A stretch of DNA of 64,000 nt from Streptomyces sp. NBC_00464 (GTDB taxonomy: Bacteria; Actinomycetota; Actinomycetes; Streptomycetales; Streptomycetaceae), in NCBI RefSeq assembly GCF_036013915.1, contig NZ_CP107900.1, positions 1 through 64,000 on the forward strand, given 5' to 3'. This document shows, piece after piece, positions 15,193 to 23,672 of the stretch; within the stretch, counting starts at the first letter, position 1, and each line of letters starts with the position of its first letter. The notes beneath the pieces were generated by a model. It was not told where the DNA came from, searched no databases, and saw nothing but the letters and a program-made list of their open reading frames with translations. The position numbers and the translations under genes are program-made.

Positions 15193-15833
15193 GCGGCACT
15201 GGTGCGGTGCCACCGGCAGCGGAGTTGCTGATCGGTCGCTCGTATACGCGGGCGCGGCGTCATCCGCTGATGATCGGGAAGTGGCCGGGTGGCCGGGGGC
15301 GGATCTGGGGCGGTCCGTACACGGTGGCGCAGGTGGTGGTCCTGGCCGTGTCGCTGGCCGGGCTGGTGCTGACCCGTGGTGTGTGGGCGCGATTCGGGCT
15401 GCTCAACTTCGTCATCGCGTTGGGGCTGCCCTACGGGCTGTCTCTGCTGGTGCGCCATGTGCAGGTCGACGGTCGTAGCCCGCTCTCGGCCGCCGCAAGC
15501 GGGATCGGGTTGCTGACGAGACCGGCCGCGGGCCGGCTGGGAGGGCGCCCTCTGCGGGCCCTTCGGGGCCGCCATCAGCTGATCGGCGTCTGCTCCCTGT
15601 CGTGGGCACCAGGGTCGTCACGGCCGGGGGCCCCCCGCCGCGCGGAGGGCCCGGCCCGGGTGGCGAAGCCTTCTAGGCCGGTCGGTTCGGCGGGCTTCAG
15701 GCAGCCGAGCAGCGGCCCTGTGGCCGGGGCGGGGAGGCGGCCGGTGTCGGTCGCCGCGGCGCTGGTCGCCGCTCGTCGCAGTGACAGCCAACCCGGTATG
15801 AGCGAAGCGCAACAAGCACAGCGAGGGGTGTGA
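15189..15833 (+). CDS. TcpE-like membrane protein
   Basis: 214 residues from GTG 15189. The N-terminal 95 residues match the TcpE/VirB3 style: a short soluble start ending RKHP-like (YTRARRHPLMIGKWPGGRGRIWGGPYT), then two adjacent membrane helices (VAQVVVLAVSLAGLVLTRGVW and FGLLNFVIALGLPYGLSLLV). VirB3-type subunits precede VirB4 in many loci, as here, and help seat the VirB4 ATPase. The C-terminal 110 residues are Arg/Pro/Ser-rich and unlike any domain. Function inferred from order and topology. Confidence 0.7.
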   Translation: MSGTGAVPPAAELLIGRSYTRARRHPLMIGKWPGGRGRIWGGPYTVAQVVVLAVSLAGLVLTRGVWARFGLLNFVIALGLPYGLSLLVRHVQVDGRSPLSAAASGIGLLTRPAAGRLGGRPLRALRGRHQLIGVCSLSWAPGSSRPGAPRRAEGPARVAKPSRPVGSAGFRQPSSGPVAGAGRRPVSVAAALVAARRSDSQPGMSEAQQAQRGV

Positions 15834-15839
15834 TCTGCG

Positions 15840-18434
15840 ATGCGGATGCCGATCCGGCATGTGGCCGGGAATGTGATGTGGACCGTGCACGGTCAGGTGT
15901 GGGCGGTGTACCGGGTGGCGGGGGCGGATGCTGCGCACGCTTCACGGCGGGCGAAGGAGCAGCGGCTGGGGCAGTTGGAGGCGCTGGTCAAGGCGCTCAA
16001 GGGCGATTCGATGCTGCTGAGCCTGTGCCCTGCTGTTGATCCGGCGGGGGTGGTCGCGAAGATGACGGCGGGGATCGACATGGTGGCCTCTCCCCGCTAC
16101 CGGCAGGCGACGGCTGTACTGCGGGAGCAGCTGGATCAGCTGGAGTTGACGGGGCGCACCGACTGGCTGGCGGTTCCGCTGCCGATGGGGCGGGGTGAGT
16201 CGGTGCGTGAGGTCTTCGCGGCGGCGCGGGCGGATGTGGCGTTGCAGCTGGGGTTGCTGCCGCGTCCGGTGTCCGCGCGGGAGGAGGACGAGCGCCTGGC
16301 GCAGGCGCAGCGGATGGCGTCGGTGTGGCCGGCGGGTATTGCCCTGCGTGAGGCGACGACGGCCGAGGTGCTGTGGATCTACGGGCACAGTGCGCGTCGC
16401 GGTGTGCTGGAGCCAGTGCTGCCGGAGGGTGCGGGTCCTCGGATGCGGGGGCGGGGGCGGGGTGCGGCGGCGCTCGGGCAGGTGGTGCTCGCCGAGGGCG
16501 GGAATCTGCTGGAGGAACTGGATGCGGGCGCGGGTGGGGAGGTTGGTCCCGGCCGGGGGCGTGCGGGCCGTGGGAAGGGGGTGCGGGGGAATCCGTTCGC
16601 GCGGCGGTGGCTGGAGGCGACGACGGAGTGGGGGCCGTCGTATCAGGTGATGCTGGCGTTGTCCGAGATGCCTGAAGCGTTCGCGTTCCCCGGGTCGGAG
16701 TACCTGACGTCGCTGGACGCGTTCTCTTTCCCGGTGGACTGGGTGGTGCGTCTGCACGTTTCCTCCGGTGCCGAGGCGGAGGCCAAGACGCGGCGGCAGG
16801 CCAACGAGCTGGCCAATCAGTACAACGAGCTGCATAACGAGAACACCGGGACCGGTGTCCCGGCCACCGTGGACAAGGCGGTGGGCGGGCTGGAGGAGTT
16901 CCGCGAGCGGCTGACCGCGTCGCGGACCGAGGTCGAGGTCCGGGCCATGACCACCTTGTGTGTATGGGGCGGTACGCCTGAGGAGGCCGAGCGGCGGGCC
17001 GGTGAGATCACTGGGTACTTCGGCGGCAACGAGTACTCCTTCGTCGCGCCGCGCGGCGAGCAGGAGAACCTCTGGTACGGGATGCTCCCGGGCACGCGGA
17101 CCCCGCAGGTGATGGCCCAGTATGCGCAGTATCTGGTCGCGAAGGACTTCGCGATGACCGGCCCGTTCTCGGGCCAGGGGCTCGGCGACAGTACGGGGCC
17201 GTTGTTCGGGCTGCAGCTGGCCGGCGGCGGCGTGAGGCCGGTACTGACGGACTGGGAGCGCGGCCCGAGGGAGAACACCTCGGCGACCGCGGCATTCATC
17301 GGGGAGCTCGGCGCCGGCAAGACGACCGCAATGAAGGCGGCCGTGTACTCCGTGCTCGCCGCCGGGCGCCGTACGCGTGGCGGGTCCAGGCGCGGCCGCG
17401 TGGTGATCGTGGACCGCACGCCGCGTCAGGAGTGGCTGCGCTACGCCCAGGCGTGCCCGGGTGAGACCGAGTGCATCACCATCGACGACCACGCCACCGT
17501 CTCCCTCGACCCGCTGCGCACATTCAAAGGGCGGGAGGCGCAGCGGTTCACCGAGTCGTTTCTGACGCTGTTGCTGGGGCTGGCGCCGATGAGTGATGAG
17601 GGCATCGCCCTGTCCGAGGCGGTCGAGTCGGTGCTGGCCGAGCCTCGTCCCTCGATGCGGGTCCTGGTCGAGGAGCTCACCAACCGTGGTGCGTCCGGGG
17701 ACCCGCATTCGGCGATGGCGGCCCGCCGCTTGTCCGCGGTGCGGCGCAAGGACCTGGCCCGGTCCGTGTTCGACGAGTCCCTGCCCGTGGTCCGCGGCTC
17801 GTCTGCTGATGCGCTGGTGTTCTCGGTGTCCTCGCTCACGCTGCCTACCAAGAGCGAACTGAGCGGTGGCCGGCTGGACAGGCTGGAGTTCGAGAAGGTC
17901 TTCGGGCGTGCGGTGATGTATCTGATCGCTGCCCTGTGCCGGAAGATCGTGTACGCGGACCTGGACGAGTTCGCGCTGGTGGTGTGGGACGAGTGCTGGT
18001 GGCTGACGTCGAGCCCCGAAGGCCTCGCCCTGGCGCTGGAGCTGGTGCGGGATGGCCGTAAGCACGGCGCCGGCGCCCTGTTCGGTGCGCATGACGACGA
18101 GGACATCGGCTCGGCCGATACGGAGGACGGGCAGATTCTGCGCGGCCTGATCCCCCGCAAGTTCGTTTTCCGGCACACCGATACCAACCTCGCCCGCCGG
18201 GCGCTGGCGTTCCTGGGGTGTAACCCGGACGACGAGGACCTTCTGGCGCTGGTCACGAGCGGGCTCTCGCCAAACAGCCCGGACCTGGACGAAGAGGAAC
18301 GGGCTGCGCGGGCCGGTGAGTGCCTGCACCGCGATCTGACCGGCCGGATCGGCGCGATGCAGGTGTCGCTGCCCGCCGACGAGCAGGCCGTTGCTCACAT
18401 CCATTCCCAGCCCATGACAAGCACCGCGGCATGA
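15840..18434 (+). CDS. VirB4-like ATPase of the type IV secretion system
   Basis: 864 residues. The N-terminal 450 residues are the usual VirB4 pre-domain, partly coiled coil (ETKTRRQANELANQYNELH). The ATPase core has Walker A G-E-L-G-A-G-K-T-T at about residue 487-495 and Walker B F-A-L-V-V-W-D-E-C-W-W at about 708-718, with the downstream RDGRKHGAGALFGAHDDEDI block typical of this family. VirB4 proteins energise assembly of the transfer channel at the cytoplasmic face. Start ATG 15840 lies 7 bp after the previous stop; an ATGA overlap links it to the VirB6-like gene. Confidence 0.9.
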   Translation: MRMPIRHVAGNVMWTVHGQVWAVYRVAGADAAHASRRAKEQRLGQLEALVKALKGDSMLLSLCPAVDPAGVVAKMTAGIDMVASPRYRQATAVLREQLDQLELTGRTDWLAVPLPMGRGESVREVFAAARADVALQLGLLPRPVSAREEDERLAQAQRMASVWPAGIALREATTAEVLWIYGHSARRGVLEPVLPEGAGPRMRGRGRGAAALGQVVLAEGGNLLEELDAGAGGEVGPGRGRAGRGKGVRGNPFARRWLEATTEWGPSYQVMLALSEMPEAFAFPGSEYLTSLDAFSFPVDWVVRLHVSSGAEAEAKTRRQANELANQYNELHNENTGTGVPATVDKAVGGLEEFRERLTASRTEVEVRAMTTLCVWGGTPEEAERRAGEITGYFGGNEYSFVAPRGEQENLWYGMLPGTRTPQVMAQYAQYLVAKDFAMTGPFSGQGLGDSTGPLFGLQLAGGGVRPVLTDWERGPRENTSATAAFIGELGAGKTTAMKAAVYSVLAAGRRTRGGSRRGRVVIVDRTPRQEWLRYAQACPGETECITIDDHATVSLDPLRTFKGREAQRFTESFLTLLLGLAPMSDEGIALSEAVESVLAEPRPSMRVLVEELTNRGASGDPHSAMAARRLSAVRRKDLARSVFDESLPVVRGSSADALVFSVSSLTLPTKSELSGGRLDRLEFEKVFGRAVMYLIAALCRKIVYADLDEFALVVWDECWWLTSSPEGLALALELVRDGRKHGAGALFGAHDDEDIGSADTEDGQILRGLIPRKFVFRHTDTNLARRALAFLGCNPDDEDLLALVTSGLSPNSPDLDEEERAARAGECLHRDLTGRIGAMQVSLPADEQAVAHIHSQPMTSTAA

Positions 18435-21025
18435 GCAGCCGGGCCGCCGTACGGGTGGGAAGACCGATAGCACCGTGCCGCGGCCGGTGGGTGCGTGTGT
18501 GGCAGGGGGTGCGGCGGTGGCTGCGCCCCGGGCGCAGCATGGTTGCCGGGCTGGTGCTGCTGGCTCTGTCGTGCCTGACGTCGCTGGTACTGGCCACCGT
18601 GTCGGCCACCGCCGCCCCGACACCCCCGCCCGGTCCGACACCTTCGGTGGGCCCGACGCTGCCTCACCCCGGAAACCCGCTCAATCCGAGCCCCCTCGTA
18701 CCGAATCCGGGCGCCTCGGCCGATCCGGAGGACTCCCCTCTGGTCAAGGACGCGAAGAAGGAGGCCAAGAGGAAGGAGAAGGCCGCCCGGTCCGCGTTCG
18801 ACAAGAGGGTCGCGAAGTACAAGAAGGAGCGGGCTGCGCAGGGCGGGGTGTTGTCCGCGTTCGAGGTGACCGACCGGGACGGGAATCCGGTCAGTTCCTA
18901 CCGCATCTACGCCGACACCGGGGACTGGAACGACTGGGACCTGAGCGTGGAGGGGTTCCTCGTCGAAATGACGTTCCTCGGCAACAAGTGGCTCGTCAGT
19001 TTCGCGTGCTTCCTCATCTCCTGGAGTCTGTCGTTCTCCCTTGCCGGGCTCATGCTGAAGCCGGCACTGCAGGTGTCCTCCTCACTGTATGGAGGGGCCG
19101 TCGTGCAGCTGGGGCTGCCGACCTTGTTCCTGACGTTCACGATGGTCGTCGCATCGTGGCATCTGCTGTTCGGGAACCGGGTCCGTGGCTGGGGCGAGAT
19201 GGCGGCGGCCCTGGTCATTTCCGCGCTCGCGCTCGGCGCTTTGGCCTCGCCCCCGCAGCTCCTGCTGAGCAAGGACACCGGAGTCGTGGGCACCGTACGG
19301 GCCCTTGCTGTGGAAACGGCTGCGCTGGTTCTGGACAAGGAAGCCATCGACACGAGCCGGCCGACCACTGACAGCGGATGGGAGAAGAGGGCGACCGGCG
19401 GGAGTGTGGGGGCACAGGTCCGCTCCGCTCCGAGCGCGCTTGCCCGGCCCATCACCGACGCGCTGGTCGACGCGTTCGTGGCCCGGCCGGCGATGCTCCT
19501 GTCCTACGGGCAGACCTTCGAGGGGGCCTGTGGGAAGAAGTTCCGCGATTCACGGATCCAGCAGGCCGTCTTCGACCAGCTCGTGAACGAGAAGATGGAC
19601 AAGGGCAAGTCCTTCCTCAAGGACCTGCCCGGGTTCGGGATCGCGATGCCCGACAGCGTCAAGAACTGGATGGTCGACACCACCGTTGACGTCGCGACCT
19701 CACAGATCCTGGAGCAGGTCCAAGGGGCCGGCCCGGTCAAGGCATTCGAGAAGGAATGCGTCCCGCAGGCCGGTGCGCTGAAAAAGGCGTCGATGGACAA
19801 GGTCGGCGGCGCCCTGTTCATGCTGTTGGCCGCGTTCCTCACCTGCGCGTTCATCATCGTGCTGGACTGCGGATTCCTCTTCGCCCAGGTACAGATCGCC
19901 ATCGAGGCGATGATCGCGAAAGTGGCGCTTGCTGCCGGGATCCTGCCCGGCCCGGGCCGGGCCTGGCTGTGGGACAGGGCCGCTGCCATCGCCCGCGCCC
20001 TGGCGCTGATGCTCGCCTGCGTCGTCTCGCTCGCCGTGTTCATCGTCGTCGTCAACACGGTGCTGAACACGCCGGAGAGCGACCTGCCCGGCGGGCTCAC
20101 GGTGCGGTTCATCGTGCTGGACGGTGTATGCGTCGCCGCGTTCATCTACCGCAAGAAACTCGCCCGCTCCACCTGCGGGATCGTCGCCCGCACCCGCCAC
20201 CGCCTGGGCAACAGCCCGCTCGGTGGCGAGGTCTCCCCCGCCTCCGTCACCCCGCCGCGCCGCACAGGCCTCGGCAAGGGACTGCTGCTCGGCGGGCTGA
20301 TGCTGGGTGCCGCGGCCGCCACCGGCGGAACCAGTGCCGTCCTCGGCGGCGCCGGCCGGATCGGATCCACCCGGCTCACAGCGCGCCTCGGCGGCCGGCT
20401 CGCCCGCGGCGGCGGCCGCGCCGTCGCCGGGCTGACGAAGCTCACCGGCCGTACCGTCCAGGCAGGCGCCAAGGGCACCGTGAAGGCCGGGGTTCTCGGA
20501 CTCAAAGCCACCATCGGACTGCCCGTGTACGGGCCGCGTGCCGCCCGCAGGGTCGGCGCCGCCGCGACCGCTCTACCCGGCCAGGCAGCCGGCCGGGTCA
20601 CCAGCGCCGTACAGACCGTCCAGCAAAGCACCCAGGCTCTGAACCGCGGCTATGTCCAGCCCGCTCTGCAGCTCGGCGGGGAGGGCTGGCACAACATGCG
20701 TTCCCTCGGCCGGATCGTCCGCGGCCAGCCGGGCCTCGGCCGGTACACCCCACCGCGGCCCCCCAACCGGCCGACCACACCCCGCCGCACACCGGTTCCT
20801 CGGCCCACCACACCACCCGCCCCCGTGATCGCACCGGCCCGCCGGCGCCGCCCCGCCCCGCCCCGCGTCGCACAGCCGCCCGCCAGCACCGCGCAGGCAC
20901 TGCTGCAGCAGCGCCTGCACCGCATCCGCCAGGCCAACACCACCACTGCCCCGCCCACCCCCACGCTTCCGCCCACGCCCCGGCCCCGGCCCCGGCGTGC
21001 ACCTCGCCGCCCGGGCCGGCCATGA
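18431..21025 (+). CDS. VirB6/TrbL-like polytopic membrane protein
   Basis: 864 residues from ATG 18431 (overlapping the VirB4 stop). A signal-anchor-like helix (SMVAGLVLLALSCLTSLVLATVSA) is followed by a charged external region (KKEAKRKEKAARSAFDKRVAKYKKERA) and at least seven further membrane helices between residues about 190 and 630, including FLISWSLSFSLAGLML, LFMLLAAFLTCAFIIVLDCGFLF and LALMLACVVSLAVFIVVV. The last 230 residues are cytoplasmic-type, Arg/Pro/Thr-rich and disordered. Layout and place between VirB4 and the wall hydrolase fit the VirB6 channel subunit of Gram-positive conjugation systems. Confidence 0.85.
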   Translation: MSSRAAVRVGRPIAPCRGRWVRVWQGVRRWLRPGRSMVAGLVLLALSCLTSLVLATVSATAAPTPPPGPTPSVGPTLPHPGNPLNPSPLVPNPGASADPEDSPLVKDAKKEAKRKEKAARSAFDKRVAKYKKERAAQGGVLSAFEVTDRDGNPVSSYRIYADTGDWNDWDLSVEGFLVEMTFLGNKWLVSFACFLISWSLSFSLAGLMLKPALQVSSSLYGGAVVQLGLPTLFLTFTMVVASWHLLFGNRVRGWGEMAAALVISALALGALASPPQLLLSKDTGVVGTVRALAVETAALVLDKEAIDTSRPTTDSGWEKRATGGSVGAQVRSAPSALARPITDALVDAFVARPAMLLSYGQTFEGACGKKFRDSRIQQAVFDQLVNEKMDKGKSFLKDLPGFGIAMPDSVKNWMVDTTVDVATSQILEQVQGAGPVKAFEKECVPQAGALKKASMDKVGGALFMLLAAFLTCAFIIVLDCGFLFAQVQIAIEAMIAKVALAAGILPGPGRAWLWDRAAAIARALALMLACVVSLAVFIVVVNTVLNTPESDLPGGLTVRFIVLDGVCVAAFIYRKKLARSTCGIVARTRHRLGNSPLGGEVSPASVTPPRRTGLGKGLLLGGLMLGAAAATGGTSAVLGGAGRIGSTRLTARLGGRLARGGGRAVAGLTKLTGRTVQAGAKGTVKAGVLGLKATIGLPVYGPRAARRVGAAATALPGQAAGRVTSAVQTVQQSTQALNRGYVQPALQLGGEGWHNMRSLGRIVRGQPGLGRYTPPRPPNRPTTPRRTPVPRPTTPPAPVIAPARRRRPAPPRVAQPPASTAQALLQQRLHRIRQANTTTAPPTPTLPPTPRPRPRRAPRRPGRP

Positions 21026-22134
21026 ACAACACGTACAAGATGCTGCTCGGCTCCGCCGGCTGCCTCGTACCAGCAGTGACCGTGCTCGGCCTCCTGATCC
21101 TGTTCATCTCCGCCGTCGCCAACGGGGCCACCGGCCACGAAGATGACCACCCAGCCGTCGCCGCAAGCCCTGGCGGCGCCCCGAGCACCGTCCCCGGAAT
21201 CAACCCCGTCATGTTGTCCGCCTACACCCGCGCCGCCGCCAGTACCCGCACGGTGCGGCCGAAGTGCACCGGCATGCGCTGGTCCGTCATCGCCGGCATC
21301 GGCAAGGTCGAGTCCAACCACGCAGCGGGCCGCACCATCGCCGTCAACGGCGACATCACCCCACGGATCCTCGGCGTGCGGCTCAACGGCTCCGGAATCG
21401 GCGGGAACACCAGTTCCTTCACCGACACCGACCGCGGCCAGCTCGACGGCGACACCGCCTACGACCGGGCAGTCGGCCCGATGCAGTTCCTGCCCTCCAC
21501 CTGGAACGGACCCAGCGGACAGGACGGCAACAACGACGGCATCAAGAACCCGCACAACGCGTTCGACGCCGCGCTCGGCACCGCCGTATACCTGTGCGGC
21601 ATCGGGACTACCGATCTGTCCCGGCCCGACCAGCTCCGCAAGGCCGTCTACCGCTACAACCACTCCGACACGTACGTGGACGACGTCACCGGTCACATCA
21701 CCGAGTACGACCAAATCCCCGCCACCAAAGCGGGCGCGCCGATGACCGCGACCGGCCGGGCCGGCGCCGTCATCAACGCCGCCCTCGCCGAACGAGGAAC
21801 CCCCTATGTCTGGGGCGGCGGCAGCACCACCGGCCCCACCAAGGGCGGCTACGACTGCTCGGGCCTCATGCTCTACGCCTTCCACCAGGGCGCGGGCATC
21901 ACGCTCCCCCGCACCTCCCAGCAGATGCGGAACTCCGGAACCCGCATCGCCCGCGCCGACATCCAGCCCGGCGACCTCATCGTCATCAACAACAACGGGA
22001 ACTGGGGACACGTCGGCCTCTACACCGGCAACAACACCATGATCCACGCACCAAGACCCGGCAAGACCGTGGAAACCACCCCCACAACCGGCTACTGGGC
22101 CAAATACGACTGGGACGTACGCCGCGTCCTGTGA
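21022..22134 (+). CDS. bifunctional transglycosylase / NlpC-P60 cell-wall hydrolase
   Basis: 370 residues. An N-terminal membrane anchor (CLVPAVTVLGLLILFISAVANG) precedes a lytic transglycosylase domain (about 85-235; WSVIAGIGKVESNHAAGRT with its catalytic Glu, YDRAVGPMQFLPSTW) and a C40 peptidase domain (about 250-370) with the catalytic Cys in K-G-G-Y-D-C-S-G-L, His in N-W-G-H-V-G-L-Y and the third polar residue near H-A-P-R. This VirB1/TcpG-type enzyme opens the peptidoglycan locally for the transfer channel. It overlaps the VirB6-like gene by 4 bp and ends this block of coupled genes. Confidence 0.92.
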   Translation: MNNTYKMLLGSAGCLVPAVTVLGLLILFISAVANGATGHEDDHPAVAASPGGAPSTVPGINPVMLSAYTRAAASTRTVRPKCTGMRWSVIAGIGKVESNHAAGRTIAVNGDITPRILGVRLNGSGIGGNTSSFTDTDRGQLDGDTAYDRAVGPMQFLPSTWNGPSGQDGNNDGIKNPHNAFDAALGTAVYLCGIGTTDLSRPDQLRKAVYRYNHSDTYVDDVTGHITEYDQIPATKAGAPMTATGRAGAVINAALAERGTPYVWGGGSTTGPTKGGYDCSGLMLYAFHQGAGITLPRTSQQMRNSGTRIARADIQPGDLIVINNNGNWGHVGLYTGNNTMIHAPRPGKTVETTPTTGYWAKYDWDVRRVL

Positions 22135-22186
22135 GGTGTTACGCAGCCGAAATGACTGCTAGATCAATCCGAGTCGTCTCCAACGA

Positions 22187-22657
22187 CTACGGCTGTGGGT
22201 AGCCCTCGTCGGACATGCAGTCCGTGAATGCCTTCTGCCGCTGGGACGAGGAATACCCGTCCGTGAGCGCGTCTATCGTCGGGTCGGCATCGTTGGATTC
22301 AGGCCATGCTTCGCCTGCCAGTTCTGTGCAGTACGCGCGGGCTTGGAGGACCGTCATCGGCGTGGCCCCGGAATCGCTCGGCTCGACAACGGGCACGGTA
22401 GCGGGCAGAGCGTCCTGCCCATTCTTGCCGTTCCTTCCCGCCGGGCCCGCAATCCCTCGGGGACCAGGCACTCCTTGGGGGCCCGTCTCACCGCGGGGGC
22501 CAGGCGTCCTGCCTGCCGCTTCGAGATCGTTGATCTGCTGCTGTTGCACGATGATCGCTGCGCCTTGTGCAGCGAAGAGCGCGCAAGCGGTAACGATGCC
22601 TATGCGGGTGAGAAGCCGGCGTCGAGTTGCCGGTCTGCCAGAGTCCCCGGATTCCAT
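22187..22657 (-). CDS. small membrane-anchored collagen-like protein
   Basis: 156 residues from ATG 22657 (ribosome-binding site CTGGGGGGA). After a basic start (RPATRRRLLTR) there is one membrane helix (IGIVTACALFAAQGAAIIV), a short coiled segment (QQQQINDLEAA), then about eight G-x-y triplets (GPRGETGPQGVPGPRGIAG) and an acidic C-terminal domain with two Cys (ARAYCTELA, FTDCMSDEGYPQP). Collagen-like triplets form trimeric stalks in bacteria. It is the only gene on the opposite strand inside the transfer region, inserted between two blocks of it, and may be a surface factor or later insertion. Confidence 0.8.
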   Translation of the reverse strand: MESGDSGRPATRRRLLTRIGIVTACALFAAQGAAIIVQQQQINDLEAAGRTPGPRGETGPQGVPGPRGIAGPAGRNGKNGQDALPATVPVVEPSDSGATPMTVLQARAYCTELAGEAWPESNDADPTIDALTDGYSSSQRQKAFTDCMSDEGYPQP

Positions 22658-22845
22658 GGTCCCCCCAGGTCTAGGTATGGGGCGACAGCATATGAGAGCG
22701 GCGTGGTGGCTACTCGCGTGGGGCATATCGTCCGCCGCTGCTGCCCCCTCGAAATTACTGTCGGCTTCGCTGTCACGTTTCGGGCCGGTGGACTCCTTGT
22801 GTGGGTGAGAGGCGGCAACAGGCCTGCCCGGTGCGGGAGGTGCGT

Positions 22846-23181
22846 ATGGCACGGCACACCACAGAGGTCCGGAATGAAGCACGGCACAGCCGACTGGATA
22901 CGGGTGTCGAGACGGTGATCGGCCTGTGCGGGTGGCTCGTAGCAGTGGTGTTCGTGGTCGGGTTCATCCGCGGATGGTGGTGGGGCGGGGATCTGCACAG
23001 CCTTCCCTGGGGACTGGGAGACCCGGCTGCCCAGGCGGTCAACGAGCGGTGGGGCTGGCCGGCGGTGCCGGTCCTGGCCGCGGCGCTGGGAGCGGTATGC
23101 GCACGCTGGGCGTGGCTCGCTCTGGCTGACCTGGTGTGTGGGATAGATCCACGGGTCCGGCATCGCGGGTGGCGGCTGTGA
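22846..23181 (+). CDS. small membrane protein of the second transfer block
   Basis: 111 residues from ATG 22846 (GGGAGG upstream). Two membrane helices: GLCGWLVAVVFVVGFIRGWWWG and PAVPVLAAALGAVCARWAWLALADLV, with short charged ends. No family recognised. It is the first gene after the collagen-like gene; its stop overlaps the next ATG by one base (TGATG), so it heads the block that includes the VirD4-like ATPase. Confidence 0.7.
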   Translation: MARHTTEVRNEARHSRLDTGVETVIGLCGWLVAVVFVVGFIRGWWWGGDLHSLPWGLGDPAAQAVNERWGWPAVPVLAAALGAVCARWAWLALADLVCGIDPRVRHRGWRL

Positions 23182-23672
23182 TGGGGCAGCTTTCGCCTGT
23201 CGGCGGCTTTGATCCGGGCTGGGTGCCGGAATCCCTGTGGGGTGACCGGTGGTGGGTGCTGGCCAATGCGGCGGCTGCGGCGTGCGTGTGGGGTTGTGCG
23301 CGGTGGTGGTGGATTCGGCGGGCTCGGGCCATGTTGCTGGATCGGTCGGTTGTTGCCCTGGTCCCGGCTGCGGGCTTTGACCCGTCGCTGGAGGAGATCG
23401 AGCGGCACGCGGCGCGGCTCGCGAGGGTTCCGGCGGTCGTGGGGTGGGCGCCGGAGCGGGCGGTGGGGGTGCGGATCCGGCTGTCCAGTGAGGAGGGCCG
23501 GCTGTCGTACCGGGTGGAGGGTCCCGGCCGGGCGGCGGCGCTGCTCAGGCTCCGGTCGTATCCCGATGTCGATGTCGTGGATCCCGGGGTGCGTCATGAG
23601 GTGTCCCGGATCCGGTTCGACGGAGTGCCGCCGCTCGGCAGTGACGATCACGATGGAGATGAGGACGAGTGA
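23181..23672 (+). CDS. membrane-anchored protein preceding the VirD4-like ATPase
   Basis: 163 residues from ATG 23181. One N-terminal membrane helix (WWVLANAAAAACVWGCARWWWI), then a cytoplasmic-type alpha/beta domain (DRSVVALVPAAGFDPSLEEIERHAARLARV ... VGVRIRLSSEEGRLSYRVEG ... VDVVDPGVRHEVSRIRFDG) and an acidic tail. Four-base coupling (GTGA) to the ATPase suggests it is the ATPase's membrane anchor or partner, as small membrane proteins are for other coupling proteins. No domain name is known to me. Confidence 0.7.
   Translation: MGQLSPVGGFDPGWVPESLWGDRWWVLANAAAAACVWGCARWWWIRRARAMLLDRSVVALVPAAGFDPSLEEIERHAARLARVPAVVGWAPERAVGVRIRLSSEEGRLSYRVEGPGRAAALLRLRSYPDVDVVDPGVRHEVSRIRFDGVPPLGSDDHDGDEDE

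Noticed and set aside
15942..18641. 899-codon open frame on the minus strand opposite the VirB4-like gene
   Set aside because: Arg/His/Gln-rich translation with no domain; it arises from the codon bias of the plus-strand ATPase, whose Walker motifs are clear.
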